The position numbers and the translations under genes are program-made. Shown here in pieces: positions 1 through 9,605 of a stretch of 64,000 nucleotides of DNA (the stretch's first letter is position 1; the number at the start of each line of letters is the position of its first letter). Under the pieces are notes generated by a model. That model was not told the origin of the DNA. It was given only the letters and a program-made list of their open reading frames with translations, and did no database searches. The DNA is from Nocardia brasiliensis ATCC 700358 (GTDB taxonomy: Bacteria > Actinomycetota > Actinomycetes > Mycobacteriales > Mycobacteriaceae). Location: the NCBI RefSeq assembly GCF_000250675.2, contig NC_018681.1, positions 3,224,001-3,288,000 on the forward strand. The letters run 5' to 3'.

Positions 1-3000
1 CGGAATAGACGCCGAGAACAGTTGGGCGCGACCGTAATACCGCACCCAGTCGAGCAGATCGCGCGGCCCGGCCAGCCAGCCGCCCACCGACGCGAGACTC
101 TTGGAGAACGTTCCGGTGAGGATATCGGCGCAGCCCGCCAGCCCGAGTTCCTCCTCGACGCCGCGTCCGGTCGCGCCGATCATGCCGAGGCCGTGTGCGT
201 CGTCCACCGCGAGTGGGACCTGGTGGCGGTCGCACACCGCGCGAATCTCGGCCAGGCGCGCGATATCTCCGGACATCGAATACACGCCGTCCACCATCAC
301 CAGCGCGGGCAGCCCGTGTGCGTCGGTGCGCAGGCGCCGGTCGAGGTCGGCACTGTCGTTGTGCCGGAACTGGATCAGCCTGCACCCACCGATAGCTGCG
401 CCGTCGTAGATGGACGCGTGGCACTGCTCGTCGACGAGTAGCACTGTGCCCGCACCCATGAACGCGGACAGCAAGCCGAGATTCGCCTGATATCCGGTGG
501 TGAACAGGAGCGCGTCCGGCCGGCCGAGGAAACGCGCGAGGCGGCGTTCGAGCGCGCCGTGCGCGGGGGTGGAGCCGTTCATCAGCCGGGAGCCGGTGAC
601 GCTCGGCCCGTCCTCGAGAGCCGCCGCGGCGGTGGCCTCACGGACCCGCCGGTCCGCGGTCAAGCCCAGATAGTTGTTGGAACCCAACATGATCAGCTGC
701 CGACCCTGATATCGGCAGGTGGCGCCATCCGAGTCGCTCAGGTCGGGGTAGAACGGCAGCAGGTCCGCCTCCTGCAACCGGCGCGCCAGATCGAAATCAC
801 GGGCCTTGGCCAGCACTCCGCCGCTGTTGCGGTGGGCCAGCGCATGACGACCACGCACGGACGCGCTGAGCTCCGCGTCGGCGAGCTCGTCGGCGGGCGG
901 GGCGGCGGTTGTGCCGGGGTGCCTGTCGCGCACCGCATTCCGCGCGGCGTACTGATCCGGCAACACGCCGAATCGGTCTCGCAGCGTCGCGAGGTGGCGC
1001 AACCCGTCGAGGACCACCGCGGGCTCGACGCCGAAGTCGACCAGGCAGGCGATCTCGTCCACCCCGGCGGCCGCCAGCTCCGCGACCATCGTCGCGGCGT
1101 GTTCCGGAGTGCCGAGCAGTGCGCTGGTGTGGAAGTAGCGGGCGAACGCGTAGTCCAGCACCCGATCCTGTTCGGCCGCATCGAGATTGTTCAGCGGCTC
1201 CGCACCGCGTCGCCACAGATCGACCGAATCACGCAGATACTCCTTGAACGGCCGCTCGACCACCGCCCGGACCCGGTCCGCGTCGGGGTCGAGGAAGGTG
1301 TGCAGCATCAGCGTGACGTGGCCGGTGCGCGGGTCGTGGCCGTGGGCCGCACGAGCGCTGCGATAGGCCTCGATCTTGCCGCGCAGTTCGGCGATGTCCT
1401 GGAACAGCAGCGCGGTCAGGACATTCGCGCCCAAGGCGCCCGCCTGCTCGAAGCGGCCGACGCCGCCGCTGCACGTGATCCACATCGGCAGCTCGGACTG
1501 GACCGGTGGCGGGAAGGTCCGGATCGCTACCGGTTCTCCCTTCCCGTTCGGCAGGGTGAGCGACTCGCCGCGCCACAATCGGCGGACCTTGTCCGCGCCG
1601 GACAGCATCACCTGCTCGCGCTCGGCGTAATCGCCGGGGGCGAGCACGAAGTCGTCCGGATTCCAGCCGGTGGCGAACGCGATATCGACCCGGCCGCCGG
1701 AGAGATTGTCGATCATGGACCAGTCTTCGGCGACGCGTACCGGATCGTGCAGCGGCAGCACCACGCTGCCCGCGCGGATCCGGATCCGTTTGGTCGTCCT
1801 GGCCAGCACGCCACCGAGCACCGCCGGATTCGGGAACAGCCCGCCGAAGCGGTGGAAGTGCCGCTCCGGCAACCAGATAGCGCGGAAATCGTGTTGGTCG
1901 GCGAAGGCAGCGCTGTCGAGGAACAAGCCGTAGCGGTTCGCGTTGTCCCGCTGCGCGTCGCTGGCGAAGAAGAACAGGCTGAATTCGACCGGGGCGGTGG
2001 CGGATCGAGCCGGGTGGGCGCGGCGTTCCACTGCGCCGATGGCGCCGGTCGGCCTTCGCGCCACGATGTCGGCGGCCAGCTGCGCCGTCGTCAGCCCCTC
2101 GAACAGTCGCTCGGCCGAGACGGTGTAGCCGAACTCGCGCTCCACGAAGACGCCGAACTCGCCGGCTTTCACCGAATCCAGACCCACTGTGGTCAACGGC
2201 TTCTCGGTGTCCAACTCGGCGGCTGGGACGCCCGTGCGCTGGGCCAGCCAGCGCGCGAGCCGGGCCGGCACGCCCTCGGTGGGTGCCGTCGGGGTGGGCC
2301 GCGTGGCCTCGGCGAGGAACTCCTCCTTGGCCTTCAGCCGCTGTACTTTGCCACTGGTCGTACGCGGTAGCTGCCCTGGGGAGAGGAAGACCGCCGAGTG
2401 CAGGTCGAGACCGTAGGACTGCGAGATGGCTTGCCGGATAGAGGTTTCCAGATCTGCCAGGGTGCCGGCGAGCTTGTCGGCGTCCACTTCCAGCAGTACC
2501 GCGAGCGACTCCGTTCCGTCGACTTCGACGCCGACGGCCGCACACCGCCCTCGGCGCAGCGCGGGATGCCTTGTCTCGATGGTCCATTCGATGTCCTGCG
2601 GCGCGATGTTGCGTCCGCGGATGATGATCAGCTCCTTCACCCGCCCGGTGACGTAGAGCTCGCCGTCGCGCAGGAACCCGAGGTCGCCGGTGCGCAGATA
2701 GGTCGCCGGGTCGCCGGGCAAACGGGCTCCGAAGGCCGCCGCGGTCTCGGCGTCGCTGCTCCAGTAGCCGGCGGCGACACTCGGTCCGCTCAACCAGATC
2801 TCGCCGATCTCGCCCGGTTCGGCCCGCTGGTCGCCCGCCAGGCTCACGATGGCGGCGTCGCCGCCGGACAGCTCGCCACAGCTGACCACCTCGCGTCCGG
2901 CCAGCACGGTGGAACGCACGCCCGCGCCGCGCGGCGTCACGCTGACGAACAGGGTCGACTCCGCCAGCCCGTAGCCGGGCGTCAGACTCTGCGGCCGGAA

Positions 3001-3936
3001 CCCCGCCGGTGCGAAATGGTCGGCGAAGCGTTGCAGCGCACGCGGATTGATCGGCTCCGCGGCGACGAACGCGACCTCCCAGCGGCTGAGGTCCAGGCCT
3101 GTGACCTCGGCGGCGGCGACCCGCCGCACGCTGTAGTCGTAGCAGACGTTCGGCCCGCCGCTGGTGGTGCCGCCGTGTTCGGAGATGGCGCGCAACCAGG
3201 TGAGCGGATCGCGGACGAAGGTCTCCGGGGACAGCAGCACCACCGGAAAGCCCGCGTAGAGCGGTTGCAGGAGACCGCCGATCAGCCCCATGTCGTGCTG
3301 CGCGGGCAGCCAGATGACGCCCTTGCTGTCGGTGGTGTGCCCGAAGGTTCGCTCGATGACCCCCAGATTGTGCATGAGGTTGGTGTGGGTGACCATGACG
3401 CCTCGCGGTGCGCGGGTCGAGCCCGATGTGTACTGAAGGAACGCAAGGCTTTCCGGTGCTACGGCTCCGAATTCGGTTGCGGTGCCGGATGGTTCGTCGT
3501 CGGCGAGCCATGCGATCCGCGCCAGTTGCGGGTACTGCGCACCCGCCGCCCGGATCCGGTCGAGTGCGGCGCGGGGTGCCATGATCGCCGTCGCCGCGCA
3601 ATCCGCGGCCAGGTTCGCCAGCGCTGCGAGGTCCGAGAATGCCGCTCCGGGTTGATGATTCGCGACCGGCACCGGGATTCGCCCGGCCAGCATGCAGCCG
3701 AAGAACGAGGTCAGGAAGTGCGGGCCGAACACCGCGACGACGAGCACCCGATCGCCCGGTGCGCCGACCTCACGCACCGTCGTGGCGATATCCGCTGCCG
3801 CGGCGTACACCTCGCCGTAGCTCAGTGTGCGCGTATCGCCGGTGTCGGACAGGTACGTGAAGCCGGGCCGATCCGGTGTCTCGGCGGCTCGATCGGCCAG
3901 TAGCTGCGGAAGTGTCGCCGCACGGCGTAGCGCCAC
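1..3936 (-). CDS. FAAL-ACP-luciferase-like monooxygenase-alpha-oxoamine synthase megaenzyme (partial, 3' end outside window)
   Basis: About 1312 residues are in the window with no stop. The GTG start at 3936 follows GGAGGGACC. The order is a fatty acyl-AMP ligase (about 1-565, ATP-binding motif YTSGSTRAPRG near residue 168), a carrier domain (about 565-625, phosphopantetheine serine in GLDSVKAGE near 587), a luciferase-like flavin monooxygenase (about 645-990) and a PLP alpha-oxoamine synthase of the AONS/KBL type (from about 1045, with GSNNYLGLT, the DDAHG motif and the Schiff-base lysine in TGTFSKSLASVGGW near the left edge). From family knowledge, the ligase should load a fatty acid onto the carrier, the flavoenzyme could oxidise the tethered chain, and the synthase would release it by decarboxylative condensation with an amino acid as an alpha-amino ketone. 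Substrate and product are inferred. It is divergent from the terpene cyclase across 500 bp. Confidence 0.88.
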   Translation of the reverse strand, partial: MALRRAATLPQLLADRAAETPDRPGFTYLSDTGDTRTLSYGEVYAAAADIATTVREVGAPGDRVLVVAVFGPHFLTSFFGCMLAGRIPVPVANHQPGAAFSDLAALANLAADCAATAIMAPRAALDRIRAAGAQYPQLARIAWLADDEPSGTATEFGAVAPESLAFLQYTSGSTRAPRGVMVTHTNLMHNLGVIERTFGHTTDSKGVIWLPAQHDMGLIGGLLQPLYAGFPVVLLSPETFVRDPLTWLRAISEHGGTTSGGPNVCYDYSVRRVAAAEVTGLDLSRWEVAFVAAEPINPRALQRFADHFAPAGFRPQSLTPGYGLAESTLFVSVTPRGAGVRSTVLAGREVVSCGELSGGDAAIVSLAGDQRAEPGEIGEIWLSGPSVAAGYWSSDAETAAAFGARLPGDPATYLRTGDLGFLRDGELYVTGRVKELIIIRGRNIAPQDIEWTIETRHPALRRGRCAAVGVEVDGTESLAVLLEVDADKLAGTLADLETSIRQAISQSYGLDLHSAVFLSPGQLPRTTSGKVQRLKAKEEFLAEATRPTPTAPTEGVPARLARWLAQRTGVPAAELDTEKPLTTVGLDSVKAGEFGVFVEREFGYTVSAERLFEGLTTAQLAADIVARRPTGAIGAVERRAHPARSATAPVEFSLFFFASDAQRDNANRYGLFLDSAAFADQHDFRAIWLPERHFHRFGGLFPNPAVLGGVLARTTKRIRIRAGSVVLPLHDPVRVAEDWSMIDNLSGGRVDIAFATGWNPDDFVLAPGDYAEREQVMLSGADKVRRLWRGESLTLPNGKGEPVAIRTFPPPVQSELPMWITCSGGVGRFEQAGALGANVLTALLFQDIAELRGKIEAYRSARAAHGHDPRTGHVTLMLHTFLDPDADRVRAVVERPFKEYLRDSVDLWRRGAEPLNNLDAAEQDRVLDYAFARYFHTSALLGTPEHAATMVAELAAAGVDEIACLVDFGVEPAVVLDGLRHLATLRDRFGVLPDQYAARNAVRDRHPGTTAAPPADELADAELSASVRGRHALAHRNSGGVLAKARDFDLARRLQEADLLPFYPDLSDSDGATCRYQGRQLIMLGSNNYLGLTADRRVREATAAAALEDGPSVTGSRLMNGSTPAHGALERRLARFLGRPDALLFTTGYQANLGLLSAFMGAGTVLLVDEQCHASIYDGAAIGGCRLIQFRHNDSADLDRRLRTDAHGLPALVMVDGVYSMSGDIARLAEIRAVCDRHQVPLAVDDAHGLGMIGATGRGVEEELGLAGCADILTGTFSKSLASVGGWLAGPRDLLDWVRYYGRAQLFSASIP

Positions 3937-4436
3937 GGTCCCTCCAACGCGGCGATCATGGGCGCAAAGGGATCCCCGGCACGAACGACACGATCGCCAG
4001 TCTCGACTCCAAAAGCTTCCCGGCCAGTCAACAAGCTGTCGCAACCGGCGACAAGCCCCCACTTCCTCCGCCCGCGGCGTCGGTCCGGTGGCGGTGCCGG
4101 GCGAGGACGATGCCGGACGGTCCCGCCGACTCGCGTCGGTTGCTGCGCCTGGCCCCGGCAGCCGGGCCGGTGCCGTCGATACTTCGTGAATTCCTCTGAC
4201 GCCCGGCGAATGTTGGCACTACCCTTGTTGGCAGCTAACGGCTTCACGCGCATACAGGATCGTGACAGGCCCGGCGTCCGGTGTGAACCCGGGTGGGCCA
4301 CCATTCGAGTGAGTTCTCCCAATGACGAGGAACCACCATGGCCGCATGGGTCTGGTAGATGAGTCGGCCCAGGCGGGCAATTGCCGTACCGATCGAAAAC
4401 GCTTCCATCCGTGACAGTGCTCGGGAGGACAACGTC
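3937..4436. other. Divergent intergenic region between the megaenzyme and the terpene cyclase
   Basis: No reading frame here looks coding: long frames exist but are Arg/Pro-rich shadows. The region must hold promoters for both flanking genes. The right side carries a good ribosome site (GGGAGGA, 4423-4429) for the cyclase and the left side GGAGGG for the megaenzyme. I could not identify a specific operator. Confidence 0.5.
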
Positions 4437-5651
4437 ATGCGCCGATCTCCATCGCAATTCGCCGCCCCGTCCGGTTTGGGGACCTCGGCGTTCCGAATTC
4501 CGGGTGCGGCGTCGCCGGCCGCCGTCGAATCCGGCGAAAACGCCGACATCGCTTGCGCTCTCACCGAACCACCGTCGATTCCCTTGGCGGAGCGCGGAAT
4601 CGGTCGAACCCTGTTGCGCCCGGAACACGTTCGACACGACACCTGCGCGCCGCTGCCGTATATCGAGCGGGAATGGGGCGACGGGTCGCATTCGCCGCTG
4701 TATTGTCCGGCGACCGCGCGGATCGATGAGGAGTTGGGTGCGGAGGTCAATCGGCGGCTGGTCGCGTGGGCCGAAGACGTCGGTATCCACGAGGGTCGCA
4801 TGGACAAGTTCCGCGACACCGGCTTCGGGCGGTTGGCGATGCTCACCCATCCCGACAGCGATGACCCGGACCTGCTGCTCGTCGCGGCGCAGATGAATGC
4901 CGCCTGGTGGGCGGCCGACGACTACTACGCCGACGAGACGCCGCTGGGCGCGACCCCGACGGAACTGCCGCCGCGGCTGGCGTTGGTGATGTCGGCGATG
5001 GACCCGCCGCCACCCGCGGGCCGCTTCACCGAACAGCTCGACGAGGCGGTGGCCGCGGATCCTGTTCTCGTGGCGCTGAAGTCGGCCACCGCGCACCTGT
5101 CCCGGCACGCGACGCCGTCCCAGGTGATGCGCGCGTGCAACACCACGTTCCAGATGTATGTGAGCTGGACCGCCTACGCGGCGTGGCGGTATCTCGAAAC
5201 ACCGCCGCCCGCATGGCGTTACCTCGCGGCACGACAGCACGACAGCTTCTACACCTCGATGACGCTGATCGACGTCGTCGGGAGCTACGAACTCACCGGA
5301 AACCTTTTCTACGCACCGCTTTTCCACCGCACGCTGATGCAGGCGGGGACGGCGTCGGTGCTCGTCAACGATCTCTATTCGGCCGAGAAAGAGGCGGCCG
5401 ACGAACTCCCGGACTCCAACCTGGTGCTGTTGATCCAGGCCGAGGAGAGCTGTTCGCTCGACGACGCGATCGAACGCACCGTGGCCCTGCACAACGATTT
5501 CGTCCGCGGATTCGAGGCGAACCAGCGTGAGCTCGCCGCGATCCCGTCGCCGGAGCTGCATCGGTTCCTGCGCGGCGCGCAGGCCTGGATGGCCGGTGGT
5601 TTCGAATGGCACAGCGCCAGCAGCCGCTACAAGCGTGACGCGTCCGAATAG
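4437..5651 (+). CDS. Class I terpene cyclase, 2-methylisoborneol synthase-like
   Basis: The product is 404 aa and ionises a prenyl diphosphate using a Mg2+ cluster. The aspartate-rich motif DDYYADE is at 161-167 and the NSE motif NDLYSAEKE at 311-319, each at the expected place for a bacterial class I terpene synthase. The first ~75 residues are a Pro/Ala-rich, poorly conserved extension, which is typical of 2-methylisoborneol synthases. ATG 4437 was chosen because GGGAGGA lies 7 nt upstream; an upstream in-frame ATG at 4359 lacks one. The GPP C2-methyltransferase and the cyclic-nucleotide-binding (family 2 encapsulin-like) protein often found beside such genes are not in this window, so methylisoborneol as product is unproven. 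An alpha/beta hydrolase follows 51 bp downstream. Confidence 0.85.
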   Translation: MRRSPSQFAAPSGLGTSAFRIPGAASPAAVESGENADIACALTEPPSIPLAERGIGRTLLRPEHVRHDTCAPLPYIEREWGDGSHSPLYCPATARIDEELGAEVNRRLVAWAEDVGIHEGRMDKFRDTGFGRLAMLTHPDSDDPDLLLVAAQMNAAWWAADDYYADETPLGATPTELPPRLALVMSAMDPPPPAGRFTEQLDEAVAADPVLVALKSATAHLSRHATPSQVMRACNTTFQMYVSWTAYAAWRYLETPPPAWRYLAARQHDSFYTSMTLIDVVGSYELTGNLFYAPLFHRTLMQAGTASVLVNDLYSAEKEAADELPDSNLVLLIQAEESCSLDDAIERTVALHNDFVRGFEANQRELAAIPSPELHRFLRGAQAWMAGGFEWHSASSRYKRDASE

Positions 5652-5702
5652 GCGATCGGTACTCTCGTCCAGGATTCGACCGGACGTGACAAGGAGTAGC
5701 GG

Positions 5703-6467
5703 GTGCCCATCGCACGCAGTAACGGACACAAGATCGCCTTCGAGGTGGTCGGCGACGGTCCGCCGGTGGTGTTGCATCCGGGCATGTTCCAGGTCGGGGC
5801 GCACTGGGCGACGGCGGGGTACACCTCGGTCCTCGCGGCCGACCACACGGTGATCACCGTGGATCCGCTGGGCCTCGGCGCGAGCGATGCGCCCGGCGAG
5901 ACGGCGGACTACGCGTTGGCGCGGCGGGCCGACTACATCACCGCCGTGCTCGATGAGGTCGGCGTCGACCGCGCCGCCTTCTGGGGCTACTCGCTGGGCG
6001 CGCTGACCGGTTACGCCGTGGCCGTGCACGCCCCCGAGCGGCTCACCCGGCTGGTCGCGGGCGCGTTCGACCCCATCGACGGGTTCGGCTCGGCGCTCGC
6101 GCTGATGCGCGGTCAGCTGGAACTGCCCGCCGACGCGGACCTGTACCCGTTGATCGAGCAGGGTTCGCTGGCCGATCCCGGCCTCGCGGCGGTGATCGAG
6201 GCGGCGGACCCGGCGGCGCTGCGCGCCAATTACGCCGCGTTCTCCCGGGAGCCCGGCCTGAAGGACCGGCTCGCGGAGTCGGACGTGCCGATGCTCATGT
6301 ACGCGGGTACCGAGGACATCTGGTTCGAGCCGATGCGGACCTTCGCCGAACAGACCGGCACGCCGTTCTGGGCGCTGCCCGCGCACGATCACGTGGCGTG
6401 CTGGAACAACGCGGCCGAGGTGCTGCGCCAGGTGGCGCCCTTCCTGGCCGGAGATCGCCGAGTCTGA
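5703..6467 (+). CDS. Alpha/beta hydrolase
   Basis: This 254-aa alpha/beta hydrolase has the nucleophile elbow GYSLG with Ser97, a candidate acid Asp in GTEDIW near 203, and a candidate catalytic His in PAHDHVACW near 233. An oxyanion-type HPG motif lies near 25-27. There is no signal peptide, so it is probably cytoplasmic. The GTG start at 5703 follows an AAGGAG site. It lies 51 bp behind the terpene cyclase on the same strand and may be co-transcribed; a perfect hairpin follows its stop. The substrate cannot be told from sequence. The family includes esterases, epoxide hydrolases and haloperoxidase-like enzymes. Confidence 0.85.
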   Translation: MPIARSNGHKIAFEVVGDGPPVVLHPGMFQVGAHWATAGYTSVLAADHTVITVDPLGLGASDAPGETADYALARRADYITAVLDEVGVDRAAFWGYSLGALTGYAVAVHAPERLTRLVAGAFDPIDGFGSALALMRGQLELPADADLYPLIEQGSLADPGLAAVIEAADPAALRANYAAFSREPGLKDRLAESDVPMLMYAGTEDIWFEPMRTFAEQTGTPFWALPAHDHVACWNNAAEVLRQVAPFLAGDRRV

Positions 6468-6483
6468 CGGCTCGTCCGGGCGT

Positions 6484-6508
6484 GCCCGGCGCGGGATCCG
6501 CGCCGGGC
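6484..6508 (+). terminator. Hairpin between hydrolase and ilvD
   Basis: A perfect 11-bp GC stem (GCCCGGCGCGG / CCGCGCCGGGC) closes on a 3-nt loop 17 bp after the hydrolase stop and 18 bp before ilvD. There is no U-tract, which is common for actinobacterial terminators. It separates the terpene unit from ilvD. Confidence 0.55.
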
Positions 6509-6526
6509 GGAGGATGATGGACCATC

Positions 6527-8233
6527 GTGCCCACTGATCCGAACACCCCCGATATCAAGCCCCGCAGCCGCGACGTCACCGACGGCCTCGAGAAAACCGC
6601 CGCGCGCGGCATGCTGCGCGCGGTCGGCATGGGGGACGCGGACTGGGGGAAATCCCAGATCGGCGTCGCTTCCTCGTGGAACGAGATCACGCCGTGCAAT
6701 CTCTCGCTGGACCGGCTGGCCAAGGCGAGTAAGGACGGCGTCTTCGCGGGCGGCGGCTACCCGATGGAGTTCGGCACCATCTCGGTGTCCGACGGCATCT
6801 CGATGGGCCACGAGGGCATGCATTTCTCGCTGGTGTCGCGGGAGGTGATCGCCGACAGCGTCGAGACGGTGATGCAGGCCGAGCGCCTCGACGGCTCGGT
6901 GCTGCTGGCCGGCTGTGACAAGTCGCTGCCGGGCATGCTGATGGCGGCCGCGCGGTTGAACCTGGCGAGCGTTTTCCTGTACGCGGGCTCGATCCTGCCC
7001 GGCATAGCCAAGCTGTCCGACGGCAGCGAGCGCGAGGTGACGATCATAGACGCGTTCGAGGCGGTCGGCGCCTGCTCGCGCGGGCTGATGAGCCGGGCCG
7101 ACGTGGACGCCATCGAACGGGCCATCTGCCCGGGCGAGGGCGCGTGCGGCGGGATGTACACCGCCAACACCATGGCCAGTGCCGCCGAGGCGATGGGCAT
7201 GTCGCTGCCCGGCAGCGCCGCCCCGCCCGCGACCGACCGGCGCCGTGACGGATACGCGCGGCGCAGCGGTGAAGCGGTCGTCGAGTTGCTCCGGCGCGGC
7301 ATCACCACCGCCGACATTCTCACCAAGGAGGCGTTCGAGAACGCGATCGCCGTGGTGATGGCGTTCGGTGGCTCCACCAATGCCGTGCTGCATCTGCTGG
7401 CGATCGCGCACGACGCGCGGGTCGATCTGACCCTGGAGGATTTCGCCCGGGTCGGCCGCCGGGTGCCGCATCTGGCGGATGTGAAACCGTTCGGCAAGCA
7501 CGTGATGACCGACGTGGATCGCATCGGCGGCGTGCCGGTGATGATGAAGGCTTTGCTGGATGCCGGTCTGCTGCACGGGGATTGCCTCACCGTGACCGGC
7601 CGGACCGTGGCGCAGAACCTGGCCGAGATCGCGCCGCCGGACCCGGACGGCAAGGTGGTGCGGGCGATGCGCGCGCCGATTCACCCGACCGGTGGCATCA
7701 CCATCCTGCACGGCTCGCTCGCGCCCGGCGGCGCGGTGGTGAAGTCGGCGGGTTTCGACTCCGACGTGTTCACCGGCACCGCAAGGGTTTTCGACCGGGA
7801 ACGGGCGGCGATGGACGCACTCGAGGACGGCACGATCACCGCGGGCGACGTGGTGGTCATCCGCTACGAGGGGCCCAAGGGCGGGCCGGGCATGCGTGAG
7901 ATGCTCGCCATCACCGCCGCGATCAAGGGTGCGGGGCTCGGCAAAGATGTGCTGCTGCTCACCGACGGCCGATTCTCCGGCGGCACCACCGGTCTGTGTG
8001 TGGGCCACGTCGCCCCGGAAGCGGTGGACGGCGGGCCGATCGCGTATGTCCGGGACGGGGATCAGATCCGGCTCGACGTCGGCGCGGGCACGCTCGACCT
8101 GTTGGTCGACGCCGCGGACCTCGAACAACGCCGGGTCGGGTGGGAACCGTTGCCGCCCCGCTATACCCGCGGCGTGCTCGCTAAGTACTCGAAGCTGGTC
8201 GGGTCGGCGTCGTTCGGCGCGGTCTGCGACTGA
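6527..8233 (+). CDS. ilvD: Dihydroxy-acid dehydratase
   Basis: This 568-aa enzyme dehydrates 2,3-dihydroxy-3-methylbutanoate or -pentanoate to the 2-oxo acids, the third step of valine and isoleucine synthesis, in the cytoplasm. Diagnostic segments are PCN (Cys57), GCDKSLPGML (Cys130), ACGGMYTANTM (Cys near 200) and the C-terminal TDGRFSGG. The three cysteines match the family's iron-sulfur ligands. Length is normal for the family. The GTG start at 6527 keeps the usual N-terminus ahead of KPRSRDVTDG. It stands alone between two hairpins, not next to other ilv genes. Confidence 0.96.
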   Translation: MPTDPNTPDIKPRSRDVTDGLEKTAARGMLRAVGMGDADWGKSQIGVASSWNEITPCNLSLDRLAKASKDGVFAGGGYPMEFGTISVSDGISMGHEGMHFSLVSREVIADSVETVMQAERLDGSVLLAGCDKSLPGMLMAAARLNLASVFLYAGSILPGIAKLSDGSEREVTIIDAFEAVGACSRGLMSRADVDAIERAICPGEGACGGMYTANTMASAAEAMGMSLPGSAAPPATDRRRDGYARRSGEAVVELLRRGITTADILTKEAFENAIAVVMAFGGSTNAVLHLLAIAHDARVDLTLEDFARVGRRVPHLADVKPFGKHVMTDVDRIGGVPVMMKALLDAGLLHGDCLTVTGRTVAQNLAEIAPPDPDGKVVRAMRAPIHPTGGITILHGSLAPGGAVVKSAGFDSDVFTGTARVFDRERAAMDALEDGTITAGDVVVIRYEGPKGGPGMREMLAITAAIKGAGLGKDVLLLTDGRFSGGTTGLCVGHVAPEAVDGGPIAYVRDGDQIRLDVGAGTLDLLVDAADLEQRRVGWEPLPPRYTRGVLAKYSKLVGSASFGAVCD

Positions 8234-8240
8234 TACCTTG

Positions 8241-8269
8241 CGCTCGGCGCGGAAATACCGCGCCGAGCG
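8241..8269. terminator. Bidirectional hairpin between convergent ilvD and PAP2 gene
   Basis: A perfect 12-bp stem (CGCTCGGCGCGG paired with CCGCGCCGAGCG) with a 5-nt loop sits in the 45 bp between two converging genes, the expected place for a shared terminator. Confidence 0.65.
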
Positions 8270-8278
8270 TCCCGCGGC

Positions 8279-9601
8279 TCAGCGAATGATGTTCTCCGCC
8301 AACTGTTCTCGATCCCCGCTGAACCAGGTCGTGTAAAACGTGTACACCACAGCGGCGAACGCGGCGAGGACCGCCAGACCGAACGGGACCGGGTGCGTCG
8401 CCATCGGTAGAGCCAGATAACGGATGCACAGCAGCAGCACCGTGAATGTGCCGACGCCCAGCGCAACCATGCGCACGCGGTACCGGTCCCAGCCGCGATC
8501 CGGTTCGCGCAGTACCGATTCGATGGTCAGGCACAGCGTCGCGCCGATGATCAGATCGATGCCGTAGTGCGCGCCGAGGCCCAGGGTCGCGATCAGCGTG
8601 CACACCAGCCAGAAGGTGCCGCCCCAGCGCAGCCAGCGCGGGCCGCGGCGCGAATGGATGAACAGCGACAGCGCCCATGCGGTGTGCAGTGACGGCATGC
8701 AGTTGCGCGGCGTGATCCCGTCGAACGGCATGGACCCGACCGAAGCGGGCACCGGCGGCACGACATCGGGCCAGACGTTCGCCAATTCCATGCCGTGGCC
8801 CCAAGATCCGAACGCGAGGATCGGGCCGACCACGGGGAACACCACATAGAAGATCGGCCCGATCAGCCCGAGCGCCAAGAACGTGCGCACCAGGTGGTGC
8901 CGCGGCCACGCGCCGGTGGTCACCCCGCGCAACTGCCAGATGGCGACGACGATGGCCGCGGCGGGCAGCTCGAAGTACACCCAGCGCACGATGCCGAGCG
9001 GGATCGGGCCCGCCACCTCGAGGGCGTGGCCGACCAGCCAGGACGGACTGCCGAGCGCCCGATCCGCAAGTTGCACATAGGGATCGAGCACCTGCGGGCA
9101 GGCCCACGCGGTGACGTCCAGCCAGATCTCGCCGACCTTCGTCGCGAGGATGAGCAGCGCGCCGAGCGCGATGGTGCGCAGGGCGACCTGTCGCGTCGCG
9201 CCGGTCCACCGCCAGGCGGCGATGACCGCGAGCGCGGTGAGCACGATGGTCGGGCCGTTGCCGACGGTGAACGCGCGGCCCTCGACCGCCCGGATGAGCA
9301 CGAACACCACATCGATGCCGACGGCCGCGGCGAGCGCGTTGAGCCGGACCCGGGTCGTGACGCCGACGAGCGCGAGCAGGAAACCGGCCCACGGTGTGGT
9401 CGCCGATTTCGGCCTGCCGACGTAGTCCCAGGCCAGGCTGGTCAGCGGGCCCAGCGCGTGGATGTGCACGGCCACGACCTGACCGAGGACCAGCACGAGC
9501 GCCGCGGCGGCCAGCGCGCACCAGACCAGCGCCGGTCGCAGCCGGCGCGGTGCGAGCTGCTCGGTGTCGGGCGAGGCTCGTTGCGGGTCGTGAATAAGCA
9601 T
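8279..9601 (-). CDS. PAP2-superfamily membrane protein (phosphatase or inositolphosphotransferase type)
   Basis: This 440-aa polytopic protein has about 10-12 hydrophobic segments. The PAP2 core is near the C-terminus, with CMPSLHTAW (PSLH, 303-306) and GAHYGID (His345), the second and third phosphatase motifs. The family contains lipid phosphatases and phospho-inositol or phospho-sugar lipid transferases working on the outer face of the membrane. The long N-terminal membrane half resembles the actinobacterial Aur1/Ipt1-like subgroup more than small PAP2 enzymes. The ATG at 9601 abuts a palindrome (9606-9623). Substrate unknown. Confidence 0.8.
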   Translation of the reverse strand: MLIHDPQRASPDTEQLAPRRLRPALVWCALAAAALVLVLGQVVAVHIHALGPLTSLAWDYVGRPKSATTPWAGFLLALVGVTTRVRLNALAAAVGIDVVFVLIRAVEGRAFTVGNGPTIVLTALAVIAAWRWTGATRQVALRTIALGALLILATKVGEIWLDVTAWACPQVLDPYVQLADRALGSPSWLVGHALEVAGPIPLGIVRWVYFELPAAAIVVAIWQLRGVTTGAWPRHHLVRTFLALGLIGPIFYVVFPVVGPILAFGSWGHGMELANVWPDVVPPVPASVGSMPFDGITPRNCMPSLHTAWALSLFIHSRRGPRWLRWGGTFWLVCTLIATLGLGAHYGIDLIIGATLCLTIESVLREPDRGWDRYRVRMVALGVGTFTVLLLCIRYLALPMATHPVPFGLAVLAAFAAVVYTFYTTWFSGDREQLAENIIR

Positions 9602-9605
9602 TCGG

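Noticed and set aside
559..2370. 603-aa plus-strand frame opposite the megaenzyme
   Set aside because: Antisense shadow; the minus strand encodes clear domains.
1229..3601. 790-aa minus-strand frame
   Set aside because: Very Arg-rich, no recognisable domain; it is a shadow of the megaenzyme in another frame.
3822..6392. 856-aa minus-strand frame
   Set aside because: Covers the terpene cyclase and hydrolase on the other strand and has shadow composition (Arg/Gly/Val, no domain).
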